Shown here in pieces: positions 1 to 7,858 of a DNA stretch of 33,711 bases. The DNA is from an uncultured Prevotellaceae bacterium. Lineage in GTDB: Bacteria; Bacteroidota; Bacteroidia; Bacteroidales; Bacteroidaceae. Where the stretch lies: contig CAMHKU010000022.1 in assembly GCA_946185805.1 (NCBI GenBank), positions 1-33,711 of the forward strand, given 5' to 3'. The notes under the pieces were generated by a model. The model was given only the letters and a program-made list of their open reading frames with translations, was not told the origin of the DNA and did no database searches. Position 1 is the stretch's first letter, and each line of letters begins with the position of its first letter. Made by a program: the position numbers and the translations under genes.

Positions 1-674
1 GGGCCTTCCTCGAGCACGTCGTTGACGATGAGCTTATAGACGGTGCGGTTGTTGCACTCTTCGAGCGAGCCTACGGGTCCCCAGACGGCGGCCTTCAGCG
101 AACCCTTGCGGCCGTCGAGGGTGATCCACTGCGTCTTGTAGTGCTGGTGGGCGGTGGCGCTGTTCAGATAGAACTTAGCAGGCTTCTGAGCGTCCTTAGA
201 GCGGAACTCCACCACCTTGTTCACGTCGATGGAGTTGCCTTTCTTGTCCTTGCCGATATGGCCGCGACCGATGTAGAGGGCCTCCTTGGGCGACAGGGCA
301 TACTCCTTGCCGTCGACGATGACCACGCCGTCGCCCTCGCCGCAGTTCACCACGCCGAGCTCGCGGTTATACATGAAATACTTTTCCTTGATGGTCTTGT
401 CTACGTCGAGCCCCAGCTCAAGGAAGTTCTCCAGTTTCAGGGTTTTGTTCACGGGCATGGCGCCACCGAAGATGAAGCGGTCGTAGTGGGAGTAGGTGAG
501 GTGAATCTTGTCGGCCTCCATCACCTTCTCCATGACGAAGCGCTCGCGCAGTGTCTTCGTGTCATAGGTTTTCACATCCTGCGGGTGGCAGGCGGTCTGA
601 AACTTCACGTCCTGCTGAGCATTCACGCCCAGTGCGCCCATCAAGAGGGCTGCTGAAAGAATTACTTTCTTCAT
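1..674 (-). CDS. kduI: KduI-type 5-dehydro-4-deoxy-D-glucuronate isomerase with signal peptide (3' end outside window)
   Basis: The protein should interconvert 4-deoxy-L-threo-5-hexosulose uronate and 3-deoxy-D-glycero-2,5-hexodiulosonate in the breakdown of unsaturated uronates from pectin or glycosaminoglycans. The visible 224 residues align end to end with the KduI N-terminal half: [14 protein letters not shown] (33-46), [20 protein letters not shown] (61-80), NRELGVVN (103-110), EALYIGRG (131-138) and [12 protein letters not shown] further on. The C-terminal metal-binding His motif lies beyond the window. Unusually, residues 1-20 ([20 protein letters not shown]) form a clear signal peptide placed ahead of a full-length KduI start, so the enzyme is probably periplasmic. 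It lies 49 bp downstream of the EIIC gene on the same strand, and the two probably share a transcript. The family call is strong; the location is inferred from the signal peptide. Confidence 0.88.
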   Translation of the reverse strand, partial: MKKVILSAALLMGALGVNAQQDVKFQTACHPQDVKTYDTKTLRERFVMEKVMEADKIHLTYSHYDRFIFGGAMPVNKTLKLENFLELGLDVDKTIKEKYFMYNRELGVVNCGEGDGVVIVDGKEYALSPKEALYIGRGHIGKDKKGNSIDVNKVVEFRSKDAQKPAKFYLNSATAHQHYKTQWITLDGRKGSLKAAVWGPVGSLEECNNRTVYKLIVNDVLEEG

Positions 675-723
675 TGGTTTTCTTTTTTTTAAATCATTAT
701 TTCGTTATGACGTTATAACGCAA

Positions 724-2079
724 TTATCCCTCGGCCACGATACGGCGGCGGTTCCAGAATACCATGCCAACGGTGATGATTGCCAGCAGTCCGGCACCGA
801 CCCACTTCAGGTAAGCCACGCACTTGTAGATGACCCAGCCGAAGAGCGACGAGGCGAAGTCGAGGGCACCACCCTCGAAGCCGGCGGGAATATCGGCGGC
901 CTTGTCGCCCGTCTGTTCGAAGACGGTGTGGGCGGCCTGCGTAAAGGCGGGCGCCATGTCGGTGACGAAGTAGAGGCCGATGGCCAGAGCCACGAGACCG
1001 ATGATGAAGGTCTTCACCACGTTACCCTTAGTGAAAGGCAGCACCATGGGGAAGAGGTAGAACATGCCGGCCAGCGAGGCCAGCGGCAGAAACTGGTTGC
1101 CGGGCAGGATGACGGCCAAGCCTAAGGCCACGGGAATCAGCAGCAGCGAGACGACGAGCGTCGTAGGGTGGCCGATGACGACGGCAGGCGACATGCCAAT
1201 ATACACCTTCTTGCCGTTGAACTTCTGCTTCACAACTTCCTGCGTCTTCTCGGCGATGGGCTTCAGACCCTCAATGAAGAGTGAGGTGATACGGGGTATG
1301 AGCTCCATGACGGCACCCATAGTGACGCCGAGGAACAGGATTTTCTTGATGTCGAGCTGTGCCAGCGCGCCAATGAGGGCACCGACGATGACGCCGAGCA
1401 CCAGCGGCTCGCCCATGACGCCGAACTTCTTCTTCATGCCCTCGGCATCGATATTCAGACGGTCGAAGCCGGGAATCTTGTCCAGCGCCTTGCCGATAAC
1501 CAGGGCGAAGGGCACGAAGCTCTGGCAGAAAGGCTGGGGAATGGAGATGCCCTGCCACTCAGGATAGTACTCCTGGAACTTGTCGGCCGTGAGGTCGGCC
1601 ATCACCAGCGTGACGATGTAGCAGACGATGGCGGCGAAGTAGCCCCAAGCCAGACTCTCGTCCATGACGAAATAGGCCACGGCGCCAATGAAGGCGAAGT
1701 GCCAGTAGTTCCACAAGTCGATGTTCACCGTGCGCGTACACTTGGTGATGAGCAGCAGGAAATTGACACCCAAGCAGATGGGGATAATCAGCGCACCGAC
1801 GGCGGTGTTGTAAGCCACGGCAGCAGCGGCAGGCCACCCCATGTCGAACACCTTGAGTTGCAGGTCATAGAGGCGGGAGATTTCGCTCAGCGGGCCGCCG
1901 AAGTTGGTGGTAAGCAGCGCCGTGACAATGCCTAAGCCGACAAAACCGACGCCGACATAGAGGCCAGACTTGAGCGAACGACCAAACGTCAGCCCTATGC
2001 ACAGGCCGATGATGGTAAAGAGGATAGGCATCATCACCGATGCGCCTAAGCTGATAATGTAACTGAATACTTGTTCCAT
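724..2079 (-). CDS. Orphan PTS galactitol-type EIIC (GatC-like) membrane transporter
   Basis: This 451-aa polytopic membrane protein resembles galactitol EIIC (GatC) along its length. Shared-looking blocks include an N-terminal MPILFTIIG helix, GLYVGVGFVGLG, DMGWPAAAAVAYN, NIDLWNYWH, KKKFGVMGEPLVLGV and LPGNQFLPLASLAG, and it ends in basic NRRRIVAEG. In a complete PTS, EIIC moves the sugar while EIIA/EIIB pass on phosphate. No EIIA, EIIB, HPr or EI gene is visible here, and Bacteroidota usually lack a working PTS. It may therefore act as a transporter not coupled to phosphorylation. Its downstream partner is a kduI-like gene, which suggests a deoxy-uronate substrate rather than galactitol; that assignment is inference. 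The start at 2079 is the first ATG after an A/T-rich leader. Confidence 0.85.
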   Translation of the reverse strand: MEQVFSYIISLGASVMMPILFTIIGLCIGLTFGRSLKSGLYVGVGFVGLGIVTALLTTNFGGPLSEISRLYDLQLKVFDMGWPAAAAVAYNTAVGALIIPICLGVNFLLLITKCTRTVNIDLWNYWHFAFIGAVAYFVMDESLAWGYFAAIVCYIVTLVMADLTADKFQEYYPEWQGISIPQPFCQSFVPFALVIGKALDKIPGFDRLNIDAEGMKKKFGVMGEPLVLGVIVGALIGALAQLDIKKILFLGVTMGAVMELIPRITSLFIEGLKPIAEKTQEVVKQKFNGKKVYIGMSPAVVIGHPTTLVVSLLLIPVALGLAVILPGNQFLPLASLAGMFYLFPMVLPFTKGNVVKTFIIGLVALAIGLYFVTDMAPAFTQAAHTVFEQTGDKAADIPAGFEGGALDFASSLFGWVIYKCVAYLKWVGAGLLAIITVGMVFWNRRRIVAEG

Positions 2080-2121
2080 TGTTTTATTAATAATTTGATT
2101 GTTTTAGCATAGTTATGGCTG

Positions 2122-2129
2122 CAAAATTA
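2122..2129 (-). promoter_or_regulatory. Candidate -7 box for the EIIC-kduI unit
   Basis: On the minus strand this reads TAATTTTG, matching the Bacteroidota TAnnTTTG -7 consensus, about 43 bp upstream of the EIIC ATG. I found no well-spaced TTTG -33 box. Confidence 0.45.
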
Positions 2130-2172
2130 CTAATATTTTTTTTAATAGCTACATAATTTCAAAGAAAGTTTG

Positions 2173-2180
2173 TAACTTTG
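2173..2180 (+). promoter_or_regulatory. Candidate -7 box for the M6 peptidase gene
   Basis: TAACTTTG matches TAnnTTTG and lies about 22 bp before the signal-peptide ATG at 2202. The transcript would begin close to that ATG. This supports 2202 (or 2217) as the genuine start rather than the ATG at 2434 in the catalytic frame. Confidence 0.5.
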
Positions 2181-2201
2181 TGCCCTCGGAACTTCATTTT
2201 A

Positions 2202-3853
2202 ATGACTATCAACAAGATGACAAACAGGATATTGACTACACTGACAGCCCTACTATTAACTGCTGCAACGGCAACGGCCAGCCTCCCCCACCCATCACCC
2301 AACACCCATCACCCAACACCCATCACCCATCACCCAACCCCCATCACCCATCACCCAACACCCATCACCCATCACCCTCCACCCTCCACCGCGGCGTAGG
2401 CTGCTGGCGAGGCACGCCGCGGCGCACGGCACCCATGACGGCGGCACGCATGCTCAGCCGCCAGCACGAGGACACCGTCGCCATCAGCCCCTATATAGGC
2501 CAGAAGCGCGGACTGGTCATCCTGGCAGAGTTTCCCGAGACGACATTCAAAAGCGGGCACGACGCCGACAAATACCTGAAAATTCTCAGCGAGCCGGGCT
2601 ACACCACCTCGGAAGGGTTCCGTGGCAGTGCCGCCGACTACTTCCGCGACCAGTCGGGCGGGCTGTTTGAACTGACCTTCGACGTTGTAGGCCCCTACAC
2701 GGCGGCACACCAAGAGTCGTACTACGGCGTGAACGACGACTTGGGGCTGGACCTGCGCCCCGAGCAGCTGACCAAGGAGATGTGCGAGGCCGCCGACAGT
2801 GAGGTAGACTTCAGCAACTACGACTGGGACGGCGACGGCGAGGTGGACGAGGTGTTCGTGGTGTATGCCGGCAAGGGTGAGGCCGACAGCTACGGCAGCA
2901 ATGCCGACAAGCTCATCTGGCCGCACATGTGGACGATGGATGAGTCGCCAACGGGTGTGTTCGTGCTCGACGGCATGCGTATCAATGTCTATGCCTGCGC
3001 CAACGAGCTGCGGGCGGCAGGCGGCATCAACGGCATAGGCACCTTCTGCCATGAGTTTTCACACTGCTTAGGACTGCCCGACTTATACGACACCGTCAAC
3101 AGCGGACAGGACGGCATGGGCAATTTCGACGTCATGGACCAAGGCAACTACGCCGGCAGCAGCTTCTGCCCCGTGGGCTATTCGGCCTACGAGAAGATGG
3201 CCTGCGGATGGCAGATGCCCATCGTGCTTGGCAATGAGGATGTCACCGTGGACAGCATCCAGCCTATCAGCCTCGGCGGCGACACGTATATCATCTACAA
3301 CGACGCCCAGCCCGACGAATACTACATGATAGAGAACCGCAAGCGCTACGGATGGGACACCAACTACCCCGCCACCGGCCTGCTTATCACCCATATAGAC
3401 TACGACAAGGAAGTATGGGAGAACAACATCCCCAACAGTGTGATTTCCCTGGAAGACGCCTTAGAACTGGGATACACCTGCGGCAACGACCACTCGCGGG
3501 TAACGTTTTTCAATGCCAGCAACAACAAGCGCACCCCACAGCTCTACCCTTTCTCGAAGCGCGACTCGCTGACGGCCACTTCCAGGCCCGCCGCTACCCT
3601 CTGGAATGTCAACTCGCAGGGCACGAAGCTGATGCAGGGCGCTATCGTCGACATCAAGCAGCATAATGACGGCACCATGGCCTTCACTTACCGCGCGCCA
3701 ACCACGGCTACCGCCATCACTACTGTCAGCACCGACGACGAGCGGCACCAGCAGCCTACATATTATACCACAGACGGCCGTGCCGCAGGCACTGACTGGC
3801 AGTCGCTGCGGCACGGCGTCTATATCGTTAACGGCAGGAAGGTGGTGCGTTAA
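2202..3853 (+). CDS. Secreted M6-type metallopeptidase, signal peptide out of frame with catalytic domain (phase-variable or disrupted)
   Basis: The catalytic part reads in one frame to the TAA at 3853. It has GQKRGLVILAEFPETTFKSG-type entry to the fold, AADYFRDQSGGLFELTFDVV, DWDGDGEVDEVFVVYAGKGE, and the zinc motif HEFSHCLGLPD (from 3050), as in M6 immune-inhibitor-A-like peptidases. That frame has no ATG until 2434, past where a signal peptide should be. A good signal peptide (MTNRILTTLTALLLTAATAT) begins at 2217, or at 2202 with a five-residue extension, in another frame. It runs through the heptamer array and stops at TAG 2397. Adding one 7-bp unit or removing two would join the frames. 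The short tail GVYIVNGRKVVR resembles tails on other secreted Prevotella proteins. The stop overlaps murF-alr by 4 bp. Family call firm; whether it is a switch, a decayed gene or an assembly error is open. Confidence 0.75.
2289..2386 (+). repeat. Heptanucleotide array, 14 units of CACCCAT/CACCCAA/CACCCTC
   Basis: Fourteen consecutive 7-bp units run without interruption: eleven are exact CACCCAT or CACCCAA, one is CCCCCAT, and the last two are CACCCTC. The array lies just after the signal-peptide coding region of the peptidase gene. Fourteen units give 98 bp, not a multiple of three. One unit changes the reading frame by one base. The same heptamers occur in tsaE on the other strand at 16065-16127. 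Confidence 0.95.
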
Positions 3854-6276
3854 TCCTGGAAGTAGACCTTCTTGACGCGGTTGCTGATGCTGGTCAGCAC
3901 CTCGTAAGGGATGGTCTGCAGGACGTCGCTCAGCACGGTGACTGGCAGATGCTCGCCGAATATCTCCACGCTGTCGCCCTCGCGGCAGTCGATGTCGGTG
4001 ACGTCGATCATGGCCACGTCCATGCAGATGTTACCCACGTAGGGGGCCCGCTGCCCGTTGACCAGACAGTAACAGGCGCCGCGCCCCAGGTGGCGGTTCA
4101 GCCCGTCGGCATAGCCTATGGGAATGGCGGCAATGACAGAGTCGCGCTGCAGGATGCCCTTGCGGCTGTAGCCTACGGTCTCGTCCTTGGGCACTTGGCG
4201 CAGCTGGAGGATGGTGGTCTTCAGCGTTGAGACGGTGCTCAGCACACTGTTGTCGCGGGGGTCGATGCCGTAGAGACCCAGGCCCAGACGGCACATGTCC
4301 ATCTGCCGCTCGGGGAAGTGCTCAATGGCTGCCGAGTTGTCCATGTGGCGCAGTATTTTGTGGTCGAAGGCAGCCTGCAACTGGCGGCTGGCACGGTCGA
4401 ACAGCTCAAACTGCATGGCGGAGAAGCGGTCGAAATCGTCGCTGTCGCTGCCCACGAAGTGAGAGAAGACGGAGCGGGGAATGATGGCGTTCTGCGACTT
4501 CAGCCTGCGTATGAGCTCGTCCATATCGCGCTCAGGATTGAAGCCTAAGCGGTGCATACCGGTGTCGAGCTTGATGTGTACGGGCCAGCCCGTGATGCCC
4601 TGCTTCTCGGCAGCATGGATGAGCGCGTCCATCAGCCGGAAGGAGTAGACTTCGGGCTCCAGATCCCAGTCGAACATGGTCTTGAAAGCCGTCATCTCAG
4701 GGTTCATAATCATGATGTTCTGCGTGATGCCGTTGCGGCGCAGTGTCACGCCCTCGTCGGCCACGGCCACAGCCAGATAGTCCACCCGATGGTCCTGCAA
4801 GGTCTTGGCCACCTCCACGGCACCGGCTCCATAGGCATCGGCCTTGACCATGCACACCAGCTTAGTCTCGGGCTTCAGGAGTGAGCGGTAGTAGTTCAGG
4901 TTGTTAACCACGGCATTGAGGTTCACCTCGAGGATGGTCTCATGTACCTTCTGCTCCAGCCGTTCGGTGATGCGGTCGAAGCCGAAGGAGCGGGCACCCT
5001 TGACGAGCACCACTTCATCGTGCAGCCGACGGAACGCATCGCTACGCAGGAACTCGTCGGTAGTAGCAAAGAACGAGACGTCAGGAATACTGAAGAGTGC
5101 GGCATGGGCACTGATCTGCGGGCCAACACCTATCAGCTTGTCTACGCCGCGCTTCTGGCAGAGGCTGTTGACCTCGTTATATAGCTCTTCGGCCCGCTGT
5201 CCGCTCTGCAGAATATCGCTCAGCAGCAGTGTGCGGCGGCGCTGGTCGTCCACACGGCGCGACATGAAGTCGAGGGCGATGTCGAGCGAATTGATGTCGG
5301 AGTTGTAAGAGTCGTTGATGAGCGTGCAGCCGTGCTGTCCCTCCATCACTTCCAGTCGCATGGCCACGGGTTCCAGCCGGGCCATGCGCTCGGCCAACTG
5401 TTCCGGCGTAACGCCCAGGTAGAGGGCGGTGGCTGCCACGGCCAGCGAGCACTCTATAGAGGCTTCATCGCTGAAAGGCAACTGGTAGGCAGGCAGCAGC
5501 TCGTCACGGCGCCAGCCAATCTTCTTGCCCTTGAACCCCGACCGACGCACACAGCGGCTGACCAGGTCGTCGGCGGCATTGTAGATGATAACCTTGGCAT
5601 CGTGAAAAAGTTTCAGCTTCTCCATACACTTCTCTTCCAGCGAACGGAAGTTCTCCTGGTGGGGAGCCCCGATGGATGTCAGCACGCCAATAGTGGGCTG
5701 AATGATGTCACGCAACGCCTCCATTTCGCCCAGCTGACTGATGCCTGCCTCAAAGAGTCCTATCTGCGTCTGTTCGTTGAGCAGCCAGACAGAGAGAGGT
5801 ACACCTATCTGCGAGTTGTAGCTCTTGGGCGAACGTGTAACGACATGGTCTGGCGAAAGCACCTGGTAGAGCCACTCTTTGACCATGGTCTTGCCGTTGC
5901 TGCCGGTGATGCCCACGATGGGTATGTCGAACTCGTCTCGATGGCGTTCGGCCAGACGCTGCAGAGCGGCCAGCGTGGAAGGCACCTTCAGGAAGTTGGC
6001 ACCCTCGTATGTTGCCTGCTCCTGAAGCTGTCCCGATGAACTTCCCTGCAGCGACGGCGGCAGAGTCTCTACCACGAAGCAGCGCACGCCGCGGCGGTAG
6101 AGGTCGTCGATGTATTTATGCCCGTCGTTGCGCTTGGTGCGCAGGGCGAAAAAGAGAGTTTCTTCAGGGAAACACAATGAGCGGCTGTCGGTGAGCAGCC
6201 ATCTGACGTTGGCATCGGCCTCGCCATAGCGGCGGGCGCCGATGAATGTAGTGATTTTTTCTATAGTGTAGTTCAT
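3850..6276 (-). CDS. Bifunctional MurF ligase / alanine racemase fusion
   Basis: This 808-aa protein joins two cytoplasmic peptidoglycan-precursor enzymes. The N-terminal half is MurF, which adds D-Ala-D-Ala to UDP-MurNAc-tripeptide. It shows LTDSRSLCFPEETLFFAL near 28-45, the ATP loop GITGSNGKT (122-130) and NDSYNSD further on. The C-terminal half from about residue 445 is PLP-dependent alanine racemase, with MVKADAYGAGAVEV carrying the PLP lysine near 477, HIKLDTGMHRLGF, RLGLGLYG, and a normal end in SISNRVKK. The fusion is common in Bacteroidota. It is probably the last gene of the fkp-GSCFA-140aa-murF/alr run, separated from the 140-aa gene by the ACTAGT array. Its stop shares a TTAA with the convergent peptidase gene. 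Confidence 0.96.
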   Translation of the reverse strand: MNYTIEKITTFIGARRYGEADANVRWLLTDSRSLCFPEETLFFALRTKRNDGHKYIDDLYRRGVRCFVVETLPPSLQGSSSGQLQEQATYEGANFLKVPSTLAALQRLAERHRDEFDIPIVGITGSNGKTMVKEWLYQVLSPDHVVTRSPKSYNSQIGVPLSVWLLNEQTQIGLFEAGISQLGEMEALRDIIQPTIGVLTSIGAPHQENFRSLEEKCMEKLKLFHDAKVIIYNAADDLVSRCVRRSGFKGKKIGWRRDELLPAYQLPFSDEASIECSLAVAATALYLGVTPEQLAERMARLEPVAMRLEVMEGQHGCTLINDSYNSDINSLDIALDFMSRRVDDQRRRTLLLSDILQSGQRAEELYNEVNSLCQKRGVDKLIGVGPQISAHAALFSIPDVSFFATTDEFLRSDAFRRLHDEVVLVKGARSFGFDRITERLEQKVHETILEVNLNAVVNNLNYYRSLLKPETKLVCMVKADAYGAGAVEVAKTLQDHRVDYLAVAVADEGVTLRRNGITQNIMIMNPEMTAFKTMFDWDLEPEVYSFRLMDALIHAAEKQGITGWPVHIKLDTGMHRLGFNPERDMDELIRRLKSQNAIIPRSVFSHFVGSDSDDFDRFSAMQFELFDRASRQLQAAFDHKILRHMDNSAAIEHFPERQMDMCRLGLGLYGIDPRDNSVLSTVSTLKTTILQLRQVPKDETVGYSRKGILQRDSVIAAIPIGYADGLNRHLGRGACYCLVNGQRAPYVGNICMDVAMIDVTDIDCREGDSVEIFGEHLPVTVLSDVLQTIPYEVLTSISNRVKKVYFQD

Positions 6277-6334
6277 TTTTATAGATAGCTTTAATCTTTT
6301 CTTTTTTGGGGGAGGTTGAGAATTCTCTAGTTTA

Positions 6335-6421
6335 ACTAGTCAGACTAGTGTGACTAGTTAGACTAGTGTGACTAGTGCGACTAGTGAGACTAGTTTAACT
6401 AGTGAGACTAGTTTAACTAGT
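6335..6421 (-). repeat. Nonamer array ACTAGTNNN, 10 units
   Basis: ACTAGT occurs at 6335 and then at exact 9-bp steps to 6416, ten times, with variable three-base spacers such as CAG, GTG, TAG and TTA. The hexamer is palindromic. The array fills the spacer between murF-alr and the 140-aa gene and overlaps the last codons (GTS, stop) of the latter. A second array of the same type lies 0.7 kb away at 7146-7271. Confidence 0.95.
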
Positions 6422-6835
6422 TCCTGCCGACAGTTGAGCTTTGAGAGAGGATATTTCCCTTTGAAGGGAGGCAATTTCGTTTTTCAGCGAGGTTATCTCA
6501 CGCTCTTTGGCATCAAGCATGGCTTTCTGGATGTTGCGATAACCCAAACGCGCTGCTGACATACGCTCACGGATACCGCCATTCTCCTTGAAGTCCTGCT
6601 CTAACCAATGCTCGTAGCTCATCATCATCTTGTCTACATAGTGGCAGAGTGACAGAGCTACATTTGACATTTCCTCGTCGGTCCAACGATAGAAAAAAGG
6701 CTGATAGTCTTCATAGTTGTTATGCTTTCGACAGTACTTCAGCAGGTCGTCATATCGCCTATGGTCTCTCTGCCATCGACACATATCTATCATAGCTGCC
6801 GGATCAATGGGATTTTTCTGATTATGTTCACTCAT
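6413..6835 (-). CDS. Unknown 140-aa protein with C-terminal coiled coil
   Basis: I do not recognise this family. The protein is soluble, with no signal peptide or membrane segment. Residues 1-95 are rich in aromatic and charged residues (DMCRWQRDHRRYDDLLKYC, NYEDYQPFFYRWTDEEM) and look helical. Residues from about 105 (AMLDAKEREITSLKNEIASL and on) have heptad spacing typical of a coiled coil. The ATG lies inside the last codons of the GSCFA gene (8-bp overlap, ATGAGTGA), which argues for translational coupling. The C-terminus ends in GTS, written by the first ACTAGT unit of the adjacent array, so its natural end may have been altered. Existence is supported by the coupling and by coding-like composition; function unknown. 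Confidence 0.72.
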   Translation of the reverse strand: MSEHNQKNPIDPAAMIDMCRWQRDHRRYDDLLKYCRKHNNYEDYQPFFYRWTDEEMSNVALSLCHYVDKMMMSYEHWLEQDFKENGGIRERMSAARLGYRNIQKAMLDAKEREITSLKNEIASLQREISSLKAQLSAGTS

Positions 6836-7811
6836 AAGGATTCTGGGGTGTAGTTATGGGATTTATGAAATTCGGATATTTCGCCATAAAGGCCGACAGT
6901 TGCTGCTGTGTTGCCTCATAGAAACGTCTATATTGCGCCGAGTCGGGTTGGAAGGGTTTATGAGATAGTGCCTGTCGTAGTGGCAGCCACTCGGCCAGAT
7001 AGGCTTTGGCCGCGGCGGAGAAGTAGCTGTCTACGAACCGCTCCCAGATGTAATCTACGGCCTGCGGCGAGGGGTGCAGCATGTCCGGCGCGTAGAAACG
7101 GTAGTCGCGCAGCTCGTCCATGACGAGCTCATAGGCTGGGAAGTAACTAGAAAGACTAGTTTGACTAGTTTCACTAGGATAACTAGTCTCACTAGGATAA
7201 CTAGTCTCACTAGGATAACTAGTCTCACTAGGATAACTAGTTTGACTAGTCTTACTAGGACAACTAGTAACCCTATCCACTGCCAGCAGCAGTGTGGCTT
7301 TCGACAGCTGGCTCTCGTGGTAGCCATACTTACGGTAGCGGATGGGACTGACGGTGAACACCACCTGCACGTCGGGACGGCGGCGGCGGAGCAAGCTGAC
7401 AGCCTGCTGCAGAACAGCGGCACACTCATCGACCGTAAGCAGCTCTTCCTGGAAAAGGTTCTGCGGCCGTTTCTGGCAGTTGTCTACAATCTCGCCGGTG
7501 GCTTTCTCACGATAGACGTGATTGGTGCCTAAGGTGATAAACACCACACGAGGCCAGACGTCGGCGCTGTATCGCTTCCAGCCGTCATCAGCGGCATCGC
7601 ACAACATCTCGCGACAATACCGCTCTACGCTGTGCAGCACCGACACGGGGTTGTACATCACGCCGTAGGGATTGACCACGACCGGGAAGCCTTCCTCGCG
7701 GAAGCGCCGCCCTATACTGTCAGCAAAGCACGACCCCACGAAAAGCATCGGCTCGCAGGGCTCTATCTCAAACCCCGGACGGGGAATATCAACAATAGTC
7801 CTAAACTCCAT
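6828..7811 (-). CDS. GSCFA-domain protein (SGNH-hydrolase-like)
   Basis: This 327-aa protein starts MEFRTIVDIPRPGFEIEP and has the family signature GSCFADSIG soon after, then NPYGVMYNPVSV, VFITLGTNHVY, VVFTVSPIRY and a late YAPDMLHPS block carrying the His expected of an SGNH-type site. The fold suggests an esterase or acyl hydrolase, but no substrate can be named. I chose the ATG at 7811 because family members begin at this point; an upstream in-frame ATG at 7832 adds seven unlikely residues. The gene sits 47 bp after fkp and overlaps the next gene. A nonamer array writes about 42 residues of repeated T-S-x (TSYPSETSYPSETS) into the middle, between VDRV and SSYFPAYELVMDELRDYRFY, apparently a surface loop. 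Confidence 0.88.
   Translation of the reverse strand: MEFRTIVDIPRPGFEIEPCEPMLFVGSCFADSIGRRFREEGFPVVVNPYGVMYNPVSVLHSVERYCREMLCDAADDGWKRYSADVWPRVVFITLGTNHVYREKATGEIVDNCQKRPQNLFQEELLTVDECAAVLQQAVSLLRRRRPDVQVVFTVSPIRYRKYGYHESQLSKATLLLAVDRVTSCPSKTSQTSYPSETSYPSETSYPSETSYPSETSQTSLSSYFPAYELVMDELRDYRFYAPDMLHPSPQAVDYIWERFVDSYFSAAAKAYLAEWLPLRQALSHKPFQPDSAQYRRFYEATQQQLSAFMAKYPNFINPITTPQNPYE
7146..7271 (-). repeat. Intragenic nonamer array ACTAGNNNN, 14 units
   Basis: ACTAG begins at 7146 and repeats at exact 9-bp steps to 7263, fourteen units in all. Units alternate mostly between ACTAGTCTC and ACTAGGATA. A 9-bp unit adds three codons, so gain or loss keeps the GSCFA frame. The frequent ACTAGT core matches the array at 6335-6421. 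Confidence 0.95.
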
Positions 7812-7858
7812 GTGAATACATAAGTAATTCAAGCACCTAAACGCCGCGTTGCCGAAGT

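Noticed and set aside
711..720. CGTTATAACG palindrome between the EIIC and kduI genes
   Set aside because: Ten bases of AT-rich symmetry in a short spacer can arise by chance, and there is no adjacent promoter box.
2289..2386. Possible CRISPR array
   Set aside because: Units are 7 bp with no unique spacers of constant length, and no cas genes are present. The same holds for the arrays at 7146, 16065 and 22160.
3850..3853. Shared TTAA stop overlap of convergent genes (also at 17478-17481)
   Set aside because: TTAA encodes TAA on both strands, so this is a natural compact arrangement for convergent genes. Two cases are not remarkable.
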